Shown: positions 23,498-33,246, counted from the stretch's first letter. The stretch is DNA of 64,000 nucleotides from an uncultured Bacteroidaceae bacterium (GCA_905234555.1 CAJOHO010000003.1:100570-164569), one strand, 5' to 3'. Notes: generated by a model not told the origin, from the letters alone. Made by a program: numbers and translations.

Positions 23498-25144
23498 ATG
23501 CGTTTTTTCCTGCTCATAGCGACATTCATGCTGTCCTCGTCGGCTTGGTGCCAACTCAACACCAGCCGAATGATGGACGTAGGAAAGAATGCATTATATT
23601 TTGCCGACTATGTGTTGAGTATCAAATACTTCAACGCCGTCATCATGGCAAAGCCCTACCTCTACGAACCTTACTTCTATCGGGCTTTGGCAAAATTCTA
23701 TCTGGAAGACTTCACAGGTGCCGAACGCGACTGCAACGAGTGCATCGAGCGCAATCCCTACTATCCCAACACCTACGAAGTGCGAGGTCTCTCGCGCATC
23801 AATCTCGGCAAGTACGCCTTAGCTGCCGAGGACTACGAAAAAGCTACTGAATATCAGCCCGAAAGCCATGCGTTGTGGCACAACTGGGTGCTCTGCAACA
23901 TCGAGATGGACAGCCTGACACGTGCTGACAGCATCAGCGACATCATCGTCCGCAAGTGGCCACGTCATGCCGACGGCTACGTCATGAAAGCACAGATCCA
24001 CCTGGCTGCCAAGGACACGCTGCTGGCTGAAACCTTTGCCGACTCAGCCCTTATCCGCGACCCCTACAACGTGCCGTCGCTTTCCTTCAAGGCCGCCATG
24101 CTCTTGGGACGAGAGGAATGGGCAGCTGCCGATACAGTGCTGACGGAAGCCATCCGACTTCAGCCGAAAGATTCACGTAATGTGGTGAACCGCGCCTTGG
24201 CACGATACCATCAGAACAACCTGCGCGGAACGATGGAAGACTACGATATGGCCATAGACATCGACCCCACCAACTTCATCGCCCACTACAACCGCGGACT
24301 GCTCCGTGCACAGGTAGGCGAAGACAACCTTGCCATCGAGGACTTCGACTTCATCCTGCGTATCGACCCCAATGATGTGATGGTGATCTACAACCGTGCA
24401 GAACTCCTTTTCCAGACAGGCGACTACCGAGGTGCCATCCGCGACTACTCCACCCTCATCAAGCAGTTTCCCAATTTCCTGGCAGGCTATGCCAAACGTG
24501 CGGAGGCACGACGTCGTATCGGCGACCACCGTGGAGCCAACAGCGACGAAGAACACCTGCTGAAAGAGCAGATAGCACATCGCTACGGCTATGCCACAGC
24601 CACCTCACACATGGGCGTGAAGACACGCAAGCGTTCGGACATCAACCTCGATGATTACCAGAAACTTGTCGTCGATGACGAGCTGGTGGAAGAAGAACAA
24701 TACGAGAGCGAATATCGTGGAAAGATCCAGAACAAGGAAGTGAGTGTGGAACTGCTGGCGCCACTCTCCCTGACCGATTTTCAGGAAGCCGTCATCCATC
24801 CCATTCCCGCCTTTAGCGAAGCCCTCGAACATCTCATCATGGGTGAGCTGGACGCTGGACTCACCTTGCTCAACAAAGTGGTGGAGGCACAGCCAGCCTT
24901 TGCCGAAGCCTACTACAACCGAGCCTATGCCTTGGGCCGTTTAGGTCGCTACACAGAAGCGCTGAGCGACTTAGACCGAGCCATCAGCCTCCGTCCCAAC
25001 TTCTCCCAAGCCTATTACAACCGCGCCATTGTCCGCATCTTCATGAAAGCGCCGTTCGAAGACTACTCAGCCGACCTCAGCAAAGCTGGCGAACTCGGCA
25101 TATATCAAGCCTACAGCATCATGAAGAAAAACCAAAAGAAATAA
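23498..25144 (+). CDS. Secreted TPR-repeat protein
   Basis: A 548-residue exported protein. A signal peptide (about 1-19, ending SAWCQ) is followed by many tetratricopeptide repeats on both sides of a charged linker (about 370-430) rich in Glu and Asp. Examples are AHYNRGLLRAQVGEDNLAIE and AYYNRAYALGRLGRYTEALS. TPRs mediate protein contacts, so a periplasmic scaffold is likely (inference). It is the last gene of the ruvX-def run. The partner is unknown. Confidence 0.88.
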   Translation: MRFFLLIATFMLSSSAWCQLNTSRMMDVGKNALYFADYVLSIKYFNAVIMAKPYLYEPYFYRALAKFYLEDFTGAERDCNECIERNPYYPNTYEVRGLSRINLGKYALAAEDYEKATEYQPESHALWHNWVLCNIEMDSLTRADSISDIIVRKWPRHADGYVMKAQIHLAAKDTLLAETFADSALIRDPYNVPSLSFKAAMLLGREEWAAADTVLTEAIRLQPKDSRNVVNRALARYHQNNLRGTMEDYDMAIDIDPTNFIAHYNRGLLRAQVGEDNLAIEDFDFILRIDPNDVMVIYNRAELLFQTGDYRGAIRDYSTLIKQFPNFLAGYAKRAEARRRIGDHRGANSDEEHLLKEQIAHRYGYATATSHMGVKTRKRSDINLDDYQKLVVDDELVEEEQYESEYRGKIQNKEVSVELLAPLSLTDFQEAVIHPIPAFSEALEHLIMGELDAGLTLLNKVVEAQPAFAEAYYNRAYALGRLGRYTEALSDLDRAISLRPNFSQAYYNRAIVRIFMKAPFEDYSADLSKAGELGIYQAYSIMKKNQKK

Positions 25145-25268
25145 GATCACCTACAACCCCCTGTGTTTAAACAAAAACCTTACAAACCGTAATTATCCCT
25201 GCGCAGTTTTTTTCTTTATTACAATCTGCAAACATAGGGAATTTACTAGTGAGGGCAAAAGGGGTATG

Positions 25269-26579
25269 CTATTCGATATAGATTTTCTTGCCGTTGATGA
25301 TGTAGATGCCTGGATTGTCGATACGGGTGACACGCTGACCGGTGAGGGTGTAGATGACCTGTGTACGAGGGATCTCTGTCAGACCAGCGATGCCGTCGGC
25401 TGGATCGGCTGTGATGGTGAGGGTGTAGGAAGCGGAACCGGACAGGTAGTTGTCGGTCTGTGCTGTCGTCGCTGTGATGGTGGTGGTGCCGACGCTGTGT
25501 CCGTAGGCAACGCCGTCTTCATCCACAGTGGCTACTGTCGGGTCGGACGAAGTGAAGAGGATGTCGCCATCGGAGTCGGTGGTGAAGATGTTGTCGTCCA
25601 CTACCTTTGCCTGAGACAATGTACGTTCCACAATCAGCATATCCCATTCGCAGAACGGTGTTTCGAGTTCGGGTTCTGGCGGCGTGGTCTGGGTTTCGTC
25701 GAAACTATAGAGGATAGCACGAGAGAGGTCGAAGTCGGTGGTGTTCTTCGCTCCCCAGATGTAGTTGGCAAGAGAAGGATAGTCGATGAATGGATTGCGG
25801 TTGCCCTGCACCTCAAATGCTCGGTTGTTACGGGTGATTTCCCATTCGCAGACAGGGTCGTTGTTGTGCCATTCGAGGAGCATGGGCAGGATGTCGGACT
25901 TGATAGTGGGATAGTCTTCTTTCAAAAATACAACTTCCACATCACTAACTGTTTGCTTCCATGATTCGTCTGGATAACAAACAGCCACATAAAAATAAAT
26001 ACGTGCAAAATCGCCTTTATATTCATCACAAGGTTCGAACACATTTTCACCTTTGGCATCCTTCCCCACTTTCATACGTGTATTGGGACCTGATTTTGTA
26101 TTAGGATACGTAACATTACCCGTAACTACACCTAATGGATAGTGTGCTTTGGCTCCGTTAGCTTTTTCCTCGGATGGAATAACCTGAATCAAGTCATTAC
26201 CAACTGGGGTACTGGTTGACCCACCCCACCAACTTTTTGGGACAACGTGTTCCTTATTCATGCCACCTACAGCATCACCGTTGCCATTGAAATAATGTAC
26301 TTCATCACTATAGTAGTCCATGACTTTGTGCTGCCCTTGTGAATTGGTTTCGGGCAGGTAGTCCACTTTCTCGTATGCGCCCCAGAGTGCGCTATAGCCT
26401 AGTTTAGTGTGTGGCGCAATGACATCGTGGAGAGCAGACTTGAGGTCGGCTTGATGTTTTCCGTCGATGCTTTGGTAGTAGGTTTCGGATGGCTGGGCCA
26501 GCAACGTGGAGCAGTCCCCTACCCGTCCGAGGGATGGGAGCAGGTAAAGCGTGAAGAGTAAAAGGGTTATTCGTTTCAT
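25269..26579 (-). CDS. Secreted endonuclease I-family nuclease with C-terminal tail
   Basis: A 436-residue extracellular nuclease. The endonuclease I (EndA/NucM) domain has the catalytic NKEHVVPKSWWGG near 107-119 and the conserved GNRNPFIDYPSLANYIWG near 260. A Big-like domain follows (about 325-395, DPTVATVDEDGVAYGHSVGT). The tail LTGQRV...GIYIINGKKI matches two other proteins here. The N-terminus is a signal peptide interrupted by LPSLGRVGDCS, which looks like an inserted GC-rich mini-element. Family members degrade DNA outside the cell for phosphate or nucleotides. Confidence 0.9.
   Translation of the reverse strand: MKRITLLLFTLYLLPSLGRVGDCSTLLAQPSETYYQSIDGKHQADLKSALHDVIAPHTKLGYSALWGAYEKVDYLPETNSQGQHKVMDYYSDEVHYFNGNGDAVGGMNKEHVVPKSWWGGSTSTPVGNDLIQVIPSEEKANGAKAHYPLGVVTGNVTYPNTKSGPNTRMKVGKDAKGENVFEPCDEYKGDFARIYFYVAVCYPDESWKQTVSDVEVVFLKEDYPTIKSDILPMLLEWHNNDPVCEWEITRNNRAFEVQGNRNPFIDYPSLANYIWGAKNTTDFDLSRAILYSFDETQTTPPEPELETPFCEWDMLIVERTLSQAKVVDDNIFTTDSDGDILFTSSDPTVATVDEDGVAYGHSVGTTTITATTAQTDNYLSGSASYTLTITADPADGIAGLTEIPRTQVIYTLTGQRVTRIDNPGIYIINGKKIYIE
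26513..26539 (-). repeat. GC-rich mini-element inside a signal peptide
   Basis: The segment TCCCATCCCTCGGACGGGTA on the reverse strand codes PSLGRVGD. It resembles the CCCTCCC..GGGAGGG intergenic elements seen in Prevotella and at the dedA 3' end. Confidence 0.45.
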
Positions 26580-26587
26580 GTTTGATT

Positions 26588-26614
26588 CCCTGCGGAAAAC
26601 CGCAGGGCACTGTG
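26588..26614 (+). repeat. Short palindrome with 3' CACTGT flank (family copy 2)
   Basis: Stem CCCTGCGG/CCGCAGGG around AAAA followed by CACTGT. It lies 8 bp upstream of the endonuclease start codon on the other strand. Confidence 0.7.
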
Positions 26615-26632
26615 ATTATAGAAGAAGAAAGA

Positions 26633-26666
26633 AACCCATACGCATGCACAGGCACACGTATGGGTT
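26633..26666 (-). terminator. Terminator after the OB-fold secreted protein
   Basis: Perfect 10-bp stem AACCCATACG/CGTATGGGTT with a 14-nt loop. The reverse strand continues into TTTCTTTCTTCTTCT. Confidence 0.75.
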
Positions 26667-26682
26667 ATGATATAAGGATGAA

Positions 26683-28863
26683 TTACTTCACGAGGACTTT
26701 CTTGCCACCGATGATGTAGAGACCACCACGAGTGACATTCTCAACACGCTGACCAGCGAGTGTGTAGATGCCCAGAGCGCGAACAGCTTCTGTGTTCACG
26801 GTTTCGATACCTACAGATACACCGTCGATGATAGCTTCGCCGAGGTTCTTCATACCTGCAACACTGAAGTACTTTTCGACGGTACCCCAGAGGAGCACTT
26901 CCTTTCCGATGTTCTCAACATGATCGACGAGGTTGAGGTTGGTGCGGTAAGCTGTTTCGTTGGGGAGGTTAACTGGAACGCACTTGCCTACAGTGGTTTC
27001 ACCAGCTACGTCGGCAATCAGGATGTTGGTATTCACGATGTTCTCGTCGCCAGCAGCGAAGGCACACTTAGCGAGTGAACCGTTGGCACAACCGACGATG
27101 ATACCCTTCACCCAAACGCGTCCGGTAGCCTGATTGGGATCGAAGAGGTGGATAGCGTCAGCAACTGTATAAGGATCATCCTGGGTTCCTTGACCTACGA
27201 AGGTGTATTCCTCTTCCCACTCAGCCTTGCTCACAGGATAGAGCTGCACTTTGTCGTCGCGAACAGAAACGATGAAAGTAGCTGTGTAAGCCTTGCTGGT
27301 GTTGAACGTAACACTGTTGAGCAGCTTGAACTGGTCGTAGAGGGTTACGCTTTCGCCTTCCTGCAGGAGATTAACAGCCTGTTCGGTGAGTGTCTCAGCT
27401 TCTACGTAGAAGTCGGGGATGGTGACCAGCATGCTGGTGAATGGCATAGCCACAGACACGCTGCTTACCTCGCTGAGTTCTTCGAGTGACTTCGGAGTTA
27501 CCTCGTTGTCAGAAGAAGCAATGGTGAGACCAGATGCATCGGTAATGGCAAGTTCTGGCAGAGCGTGATAGAGATAGAGTTTACCATCAATCTGACCGGA
27601 AATCTTGTCACCAACCTTAGCTTCTGTAGTTCCGTAGAGCAGGAAGCCTTCGTTACCGTCGGTCACATAGATGTTAGCGCCATTGATATAAGTAACGAGC
27701 AGTTCATCGAACTTCAGTGTCACCAGTACCTCAGCAGCTGTTGCAGCAGCCTTGGCAGCAGCGATAGACTCGTAAGTAGTTTCAGGCTTTGGAAGCTGTC
27801 CATTCAGCGAATAAATCTGGCTGCCCTGAGAGAACTCTGGAGTAGTGCCAAACAGCGTAACAACGCCAGTGACAATCACAACGTCACCAACCTTGATATC
27901 ATCGGCAGAAGCGAATTTCACGCCACCCAGACCATAGCCACGATAAACTTCAAGTTCATCAGTACCGCCATCATCTTTAATGAAATAAGTGGCATTGCCG
28001 TGTTCATTACCAGGGAGATCGGTCAAATCACCATCCTTCTCGATACCGATACGGGAAATGACACCCTTCACGAATACAGCATCCTTCGGAGCAAGTCCGG
28101 CAGTGATGATTTTCAGGGCTGAAGCTACGTCGTAGGGATCGTCAGCTGTACCAGTACCAGTGAGGTTGCTGACATCCACAATCTTAATATCACTTGTTAC
28201 CTCACCACTCTTCTGGCCTTCTGCATTCTGCGTGTAAGCCACAACAACTGTAGATTCAGTAACGGTGAAAGGACCGGTGTATTCCTGAACGTCACCACCA
28301 TTCAGCGTGTAGAAAATCGTCAGACCTTCCTCAGCTGTGATGGTCACAGTCTGTGCTTCGGTATAAGTACCTGAAGCAGGGGTGATGGATGGACGAGTCA
28401 CAACAACCACATCGCCACCCTTGGAATAAGTGATGGTAATCGTTGCGATACGACGATGTCCGCTGGTTCCCCCAATCGTGAAGGTTACGGCACTGGCAGA
28501 ACCGCTCCATGCACCATTGGCATAAGTTCCATTGTCAACGGTAATCTCGTTCGTGCCTTCACCCGAACTGAAAGTAAACACCACTTCCAGCAACTGAACA
28601 CCTTCGACTGCAGTCATGGTCATCGAGTTTGAGCCATACATACGCAAAGCCGTACCAGTATTGTAGTACTTTGGTCCATTGCCGTTAGTACCCTTGTCAA
28701 GAGTGGCAGAAACATTGTCATCAAACTGAATCTCAGACACTTCTTGTGCGTTTGCATACCCTTGTTCAGAGGCTGTCCAAGTGATTTCGTCTGCCATAGC
28801 TGTCGTTCCCAAAGCGAGGAACAGAGCAGCGAGGGCGAATTTCATTGAAGTAAAAATTTTCAT
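26683..28863 (-). CDS. Secreted multidomain protein (chitobiase-C-like and DUF6359-like OB folds)
   Basis: A 726-residue exported protein of unknown function. Signal peptide MKFALAALFLALGTTAMADE. Next a beta domain (about 30-160), then a chitobiase/beta-hexosaminidase C-terminal-like repeat (ITPASGTYTEAQTVTITAEE). Several OB-fold segments follow with GTGTADDPYDVASAL...VKGVISRI and GTQDDPYTVADAI...VWVKGIIVG, the pattern of DUF6359-like domains. The tail LAGQRV...GLYIIGGKKVLVK ends the protein. It has its own promoter and terminator. It may bind glycan or nucleic acid, but no catalytic motif is evident. Confidence 0.82.
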   Translation of the reverse strand: MKIFTSMKFALAALFLALGTTAMADEITWTASEQGYANAQEVSEIQFDDNVSATLDKGTNGNGPKYYNTGTALRMYGSNSMTMTAVEGVQLLEVVFTFSSGEGTNEITVDNGTYANGAWSGSASAVTFTIGGTSGHRRIATITITYSKGGDVVVVTRPSITPASGTYTEAQTVTITAEEGLTIFYTLNGGDVQEYTGPFTVTESTVVVAYTQNAEGQKSGEVTSDIKIVDVSNLTGTGTADDPYDVASALKIITAGLAPKDAVFVKGVISRIGIEKDGDLTDLPGNEHGNATYFIKDDGGTDELEVYRGYGLGGVKFASADDIKVGDVVIVTGVVTLFGTTPEFSQGSQIYSLNGQLPKPETTYESIAAAKAAATAAEVLVTLKFDELLVTYINGANIYVTDGNEGFLLYGTTEAKVGDKISGQIDGKLYLYHALPELAITDASGLTIASSDNEVTPKSLEELSEVSSVSVAMPFTSMLVTIPDFYVEAETLTEQAVNLLQEGESVTLYDQFKLLNSVTFNTSKAYTATFIVSVRDDKVQLYPVSKAEWEEEYTFVGQGTQDDPYTVADAIHLFDPNQATGRVWVKGIIVGCANGSLAKCAFAAGDENIVNTNILIADVAGETTVGKCVPVNLPNETAYRTNLNLVDHVENIGKEVLLWGTVEKYFSVAGMKNLGEAIIDGVSVGIETVNTEAVRALGIYTLAGQRVENVTRGGLYIIGGKKVLVK

Positions 28864-28905
28864 AAGCTGTTAGTTATTTAGGAATGAATTAATTGTTTCA
28901 GCTTG

Positions 28906-28937
28906 CAAATTTACGAACAATATTTCACTCCACCAAA
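28906..28937 (-). promoter_or_regulatory. Promoter with -33 and -7 elements
   Basis: Reverse-strand TTTG (28934-28937), a 20-bp gap, then TAAATTTG (28906-28913) followed by C. It serves the gene starting at 28863 with a leader of about 36 nt. Confidence 0.7.
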
Positions 28938-28999
28938 AAAAAAGCGTATTTCTTTCGAAACACGCGATAAAATCTGAAACTATGAAAAATTCCTTGTTT

Positions 29000-29707
29000 T
29001 TATTCACCCGATTTTGAGATGTACTCAAGTGTGTTGAGGTCGAGGAGCGAGATCTGCCGTCCGTCGATTTCGATGAGTCCTTCATCGGCGAAATTGCGAA
29101 GCGTACGAATGGCGTTCGAGGTCGTCATGTTGGAGAGAGAAGCAAGATCCTCACGACTGAAACCGACATTCAGGCAGCGTGTATTCTCCATGAATCCATA
29201 GTTCTGATGGAGGAAAAGGAGGCTGTCAGCCAATCGTCCGCGGATATGTTTCTGGGTGAGGGTGACGAGTCGCTGGTCGCTGTCGCCAAGAAAGACAGAG
29301 AGCAGGTGGACGAAGAAGTTGGAGAGGACGACATTGGTCTGCATCCAATGCTCAATCAGCGGCATGGGAATGAGGCAGATGAGGGAATCCTCGATGGTAG
29401 AACCAACGGTGACGTAGTTTTCGTGAGCGAAATAGGCACGATAGCCGAAATAGTCAACCGGCTTCATGGCACGAACGATCTGCGGACGCATACCGATGCC
29501 CTGACGAACCACCTTGGCTTTTCCGCGAAGCAGGCAGTACATATATTGCGGCACATCGCCGTAGTCATAGACGACGGTGTTCTTCTTGAAATTCTGCAAA
29601 GTGATGTTGGCGCGAAGCTCTTCGGCCTGTTCAGGTTCCAGGAGGCTGACAAAGTCGTGCATCTCCTGCATGGCCTGACTGACGGTCATCGTTTCCTTCT
29701 TTACCAT
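29000..29707 (-). CDS. Crp/Fnr-family transcriptional regulator
   Basis: A 235-residue protein: N-terminal cyclic-nucleotide-binding fold (about 35-140, with LLRGKAKVVRQG) and a C-terminal winged helix (about 160-225) whose recognition region is SREDLASLSNMTTSNAIRTLRNFADEGLI. No cysteine cluster for an iron-sulfur centre is seen, so it is not a classical Fnr. It is divergent from the alpha-glucan cluster and may regulate it (inference). The start is ATG 29707; ATG 29689 is possible. Confidence 0.9.
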   Translation of the reverse strand: MVKKETMTVSQAMQEMHDFVSLLEPEQAEELRANITLQNFKKNTVVYDYGDVPQYMYCLLRGKAKVVRQGIGMRPQIVRAMKPVDYFGYRAYFAHENYVTVGSTIEDSLICLIPMPLIEHWMQTNVVLSNFFVHLLSVFLGDSDQRLVTLTQKHIRGRLADSLLFLHQNYGFMENTRCLNVGFSREDLASLSNMTTSNAIRTLRNFADEGLIEIDGRQISLLDLNTLEYISKSGE

Positions 29708-29787
29708 AAGGGTGCTATCTTCTTTTTACCTTTAAGAAAAATGTATATGCTTTCTACCTTTAAATCGGTGTTCTGTGAAAAACGGCG

Positions 29788-29795
29788 CAAAGTTA
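29788..29795 (-). promoter_or_regulatory. -7 promoter element of the Crp-type regulator
   Basis: Reverse-strand TAACTTTG followed by C, 81 bp upstream of the start codon. Confidence 0.65.
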
Positions 29796-29908
29796 CATGA
29801 AATTGCGCAACAGAGCAAACAAATTGGTAAGAAAAATATGCTTTAGAACATAAATTTGACAGAATAGGTAAAGAAATGAGGTGTTGAAAGCATTTTTTCT
29901 GCGAAAAG

Positions 29909-29941
29909 TTTGTAAAATGTCAAAAAAAACATGTAACTTTG
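29909..29941 (+). promoter_or_regulatory. Promoter of the alpha-glucan operon
   Basis: TTTG at 29909-29912, a 21-bp gap, TAACTTTG at 29934-29941. The leader to the debranching enzyme is about 74 nt. Confidence 0.65.
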
Positions 29942-30021
29942 GCAGAAGTAACAACCAACTCATGTATTCATACGTGAAAAACGTTATTAAAAACCATAAA
30001 AACATATCAACCAACTAAAGT

Positions 30022-31965
30022 ATGAGTTATCTACGTTATGACAAAACCCTGATGACGAACTTGCAGGAATCCCTGCCCAAGGAGATCCTGCGTACCAATC
30101 GTTCGGGTGCGTATTCGTGTTCATCCATCGTGGACTGCAATACGCGAAAGTATCACGGTTTGCTGGTCGTACCCGTACCAGAGATTGACGATGAGAACCA
30201 TGTGCTGCTGTCCTCCCTCGACGAGACAGTCATTCAGCATGGAGCTGAGTTCAACCTGGGACTCCACCGCTATCAAGGCGGCGTTTATTCACCTAACGGA
30301 CACAAGTACATCCGTGAATGTGAATGGGACAAGGTGCCGACGACCATCTACCGTGTGGGCGGCGTGATTCTGAAGAAAGAGAAAGTGTTCCAGCACTTCC
30401 ACAACCGCATCCTCATCCGCTACACACTGCTGGATGCCCATTCGGTGACGACCCTGCGTCTGCGTCCGTTCCTTGCCTTCCGCAAGGTGGACGAGATGAC
30501 CCACGCCAACGGCAAAGCCAGTCAGCACTATGACCTGTGTGACAACGGCATCAAGACGCGTATGTACGACGGCTATCCAGACCTCTACATGCAGGTGAGC
30601 AAGAAGTCGGAATGGAAGTTCGAGCCGAACTGGTACAAGGGAATCGAGTACCAGCGCGAACTGGAACTGGGCTACGACTACCTGGAAGACCTCTACGTGC
30701 CAGGTTACTTCGAGTTCAACATCAAGAAAGGCGAGAGCGTCGTCTTCTCTGCCGGTGTGGAAGAACTGCAGATGCGTACCGCCAAGAAGCTCTTCGACGA
30801 AGAAGTGGAAGTACACACCTCTCGCGACAGCTTCATGCAATGTCTTATCAATGCAGCACACCAGTTCCACTATGAGAAGGACGGCGAACACTACATCATT
30901 GCCGGTTATCCGTGGTTCAAGACTCGCGCGCGCGATACCTTTATTTCTCTGCCAGGTCTGACTCTCTCCTGTGGAGAAGTGAAATACTACGAACAGGCCA
31001 TGCAGACTGCTGAGAAAGCCATCAACGACTTCATGGCTGAGAAGCCTATCTCGGTGAAGATCTATGAGATGGAGCATCCCGACGTCCTGCTGTGGGCTGT
31101 GTGGTGCATCCAGCAATATGCCAAGTTCGTATCCACCGAGGCAGCTGCCAAGAAATACGGCAAACTGGTGAAGAAGATCGTGGACTTCATCAAGGACGGC
31201 AAGCATCCGAACCTCTTCGTTCACGAGAACGGACTGCTCTACACCAACGGACGCGAGAAGCCTGTGACTTGGATGAACTCCAGCGTGATGGGCAAGCCCG
31301 TCGTTCCTCGTTCAGGCTACGTGGTGGAAATCAACGCCTTGTGGTACGACGCCCTCCTCTTCTGTGCCGAGTTGCTCGAACTGGAGAAGCGTGGACGCGA
31401 AGCAGAGCCCTATACTCAGCTGGGTGAGAAAGTGGGCATTTCCTTCAAGCAGACGTTCCTCAACGAACATGGTTATCTGCTCGACTATATCGACGGCAAC
31501 CACATCAGCTGGAGTGTACGTCCTAACATGCTCATCGCAGCATCGCTCCACTACTCTCCCCTGACCAAGCCCGAGAAGAAACGTCTGTTCGACATCTGTA
31601 CGAAAGAACTGCTCACCCGCAAGGGTATCCGCAGCCTCTCACCCAAGAGCGGTGGCTACAACCCCATCTACGAGGGCGGACAGATGCAACGTGACGCAGC
31701 CTACCACCAGGGAACCGTGTGGCCCTGGCTCGCCGGCTTCTATCTGGAGACTTGTATGAGAATTTACGGTAAGACAGCCTTCTCCTTCATGGACCGCATC
31801 TTCGTGGGTCTGGAGGAAGAGATGAATTTCCATGCCATCGGCACGCTGCCCGAACTCTTCGACGGCAACCCGCCATTCCATGGACGCGGCGCTCTCTCGT
31901 TCGCTATGAACGTAGCCGAAGTGCTGCGCATCTACACGCTGTTCAGTCAATTGTATAATCTATAA
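30022..31965 (+). CDS. Glycogen debranching enzyme (amylo-alpha-1,6-glucosidase)
   Basis: Hydrolyses alpha-1,6 branch points of glycogen or maltodextrin. The 647-residue protein has the bacterial/archaeal GDE N-terminal beta domain (about 15-230, starting near LRTNRSGAYSCSSI) and an (alpha/alpha)6 barrel C-terminal domain with GYPWFKTRARDTFISLPGL, MNSSVMGKPVVPRSGY, RDAAYHQGTVWPW and GTLPELFDGNPP. It is the first gene of a three-gene operon; the next start is 12 bp downstream. Confidence 0.95.
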   Translation: MSYLRYDKTLMTNLQESLPKEILRTNRSGAYSCSSIVDCNTRKYHGLLVVPVPEIDDENHVLLSSLDETVIQHGAEFNLGLHRYQGGVYSPNGHKYIRECEWDKVPTTIYRVGGVILKKEKVFQHFHNRILIRYTLLDAHSVTTLRLRPFLAFRKVDEMTHANGKASQHYDLCDNGIKTRMYDGYPDLYMQVSKKSEWKFEPNWYKGIEYQRELELGYDYLEDLYVPGYFEFNIKKGESVVFSAGVEELQMRTAKKLFDEEVEVHTSRDSFMQCLINAAHQFHYEKDGEHYIIAGYPWFKTRARDTFISLPGLTLSCGEVKYYEQAMQTAEKAINDFMAEKPISVKIYEMEHPDVLLWAVWCIQQYAKFVSTEAAAKKYGKLVKKIVDFIKDGKHPNLFVHENGLLYTNGREKPVTWMNSSVMGKPVVPRSGYVVEINALWYDALLFCAELLELEKRGREAEPYTQLGEKVGISFKQTFLNEHGYLLDYIDGNHISWSVRPNMLIAASLHYSPLTKPEKKRLFDICTKELLTRKGIRSLSPKSGGYNPIYEGGQMQRDAAYHQGTVWPWLAGFYLETCMRIYGKTAFSFMDRIFVGLEEEMNFHAIGTLPELFDGNPPFHGRGALSFAMNVAEVLRIYTLFSQLYNL

Positions 31966-31977
31966 CACAGGAGGTAT

Positions 31978-33246
31978 ATGAAAGTTCTTATGTTCGGTTG
32001 GGAGTTTCCTCCCAAAATCTACGGCGGACTCGCCGTTGCTTCCTACGGTATCACCAAAGGACTCAGCCTGCAGAACGACATGGAGACCATCTTCTGCCTC
32101 CCCAAACCTTGTGGCGAAGAAGAGCGTTTCCTGAAGATTGTAGGTATGAACCAAGTGCCTATCGTCTATCGCGGACACGACTACAACTACGTGAAGTCGC
32201 GCATTCCCGACTATATGACGCCAGAGGACTACTACAACTATCGCGACCATATCTATGCCGACTTCTCCTATATGAACGTGAACGACATGGGTTGCATGGA
32301 GTTTGCTGGCGGTTATCCTGGAAACCTGCACGACGAAATCAACAACTTCAGCATCATCGCAGGTGTTGTTGCCCGTGCAGAGCAGTTCGACATCATCCAT
32401 GCACACGACTGGCTCACCTACCCTGCCGGCGTTCACGCCAAGCTGGTGAGCGGCAAACCACTCTGCATCCACGTTCATGCTACAGACTTCGACCGTTCCC
32501 GCGGCAAGGTGAACCCAACGGTTTACAGCATCGAGAAGAACGGAATGGATCATGCCGACTGCATCATGTGTGTGTCGGAACTTACCCGTCGCACCGTCAT
32601 CAACGAATATCACCAAGACCCGTCGAAGGTGTTTGCCATGCACAACGCCGTGTATCCACTTTCGCAGGATTTGCAGGATCTGCCTCGTCCCGACCACTCC
32701 AAGGAGAAAGTGGTGACGTTCCTCGGACGTATCACCATGCAGAAAGGACCTGAGTACTTCGTAGAAGCAGCCAACATGGTGCTCCAGCGTACTCGCAACA
32801 TCCGCTTCTGTATGGCAGGTTCTGGCGATATGCTCGACGCCATGATCAACCTGGTGGCAGAACGCGGTATAGCCGACCGTTTCCACTTCCCAGGCTTCAT
32901 GCGTGGCAAACAAGTGTATGAGTGCTACAAGGACAGCGACGTGTTCGTGATGCCTTCGGTATCAGAGCCGTTCGGCATTGCACCGCTCGAAGCCATGCAA
33001 TGTGGCACACCCAGCATCATATCCAAACAGTCGGGCTGCGGTGAAATCCTCACCAATGTCATCAAGACAGACTACTGGGATATCCACGCTATGGCAGACG
33101 CTATCTATGCCATCTGCACCTACCCCAGCCTCTTCAAGTACTTGCAGGAGGAAGGTCTGAAGGAAGTAAACGAAATCACCTGGGAAAAAGTGGGACAGCG
33201 CATCCGCCGCCTCTACGACCAGACGATTGAGAAATACTATCGATAA
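31978..33246 (+). CDS. Glycogen synthase-like glycosyltransferase (GT4)
   Basis: A 422-residue GT-B fold enzyme that probably builds or remodels alpha-glucan from a nucleotide sugar. It starts MKVLMFGWEFPPKIYGGLA, with the glycine-rich donor-domain loop, IHAHDWLTYPAG in the first domain, and the retaining-GT E-x7-E motif EPFGIAPLE near 330. Members in this position in Bacteroidetes are annotated glycogen synthase. It is flanked by debranching enzyme and GH57. The donor sugar cannot be read from sequence. Confidence 0.9.
   Translation: MKVLMFGWEFPPKIYGGLAVASYGITKGLSLQNDMETIFCLPKPCGEEERFLKIVGMNQVPIVYRGHDYNYVKSRIPDYMTPEDYYNYRDHIYADFSYMNVNDMGCMEFAGGYPGNLHDEINNFSIIAGVVARAEQFDIIHAHDWLTYPAGVHAKLVSGKPLCIHVHATDFDRSRGKVNPTVYSIEKNGMDHADCIMCVSELTRRTVINEYHQDPSKVFAMHNAVYPLSQDLQDLPRPDHSKEKVVTFLGRITMQKGPEYFVEAANMVLQRTRNIRFCMAGSGDMLDAMINLVAERGIADRFHFPGFMRGKQVYECYKDSDVFVMPSVSEPFGIAPLEAMQCGTPSIISKQSGCGEILTNVIKTDYWDIHAMADAIYAICTYPSLFKYLQEEGLKEVNEITWEKVGQRIRRLYDQTIEKYYR

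Larger units (their letters stand above)
29708..30021. other. 314-bp divergent spacer
   Basis: Holds the crp-like promoter (29788), a further TAAATTTG on the plus strand (29851) and the debranching-enzyme promoter (29909-29941). No gene is seen. Confidence 0.6.

Noticed and set aside
29851..29858. Extra TAAATTTG in the Crp/debranching spacer
   Set aside because: It fits the -7 consensus but lies 83 bp upstream of a better -33/-7 pair; chance occurrence in AT-rich DNA is likely.
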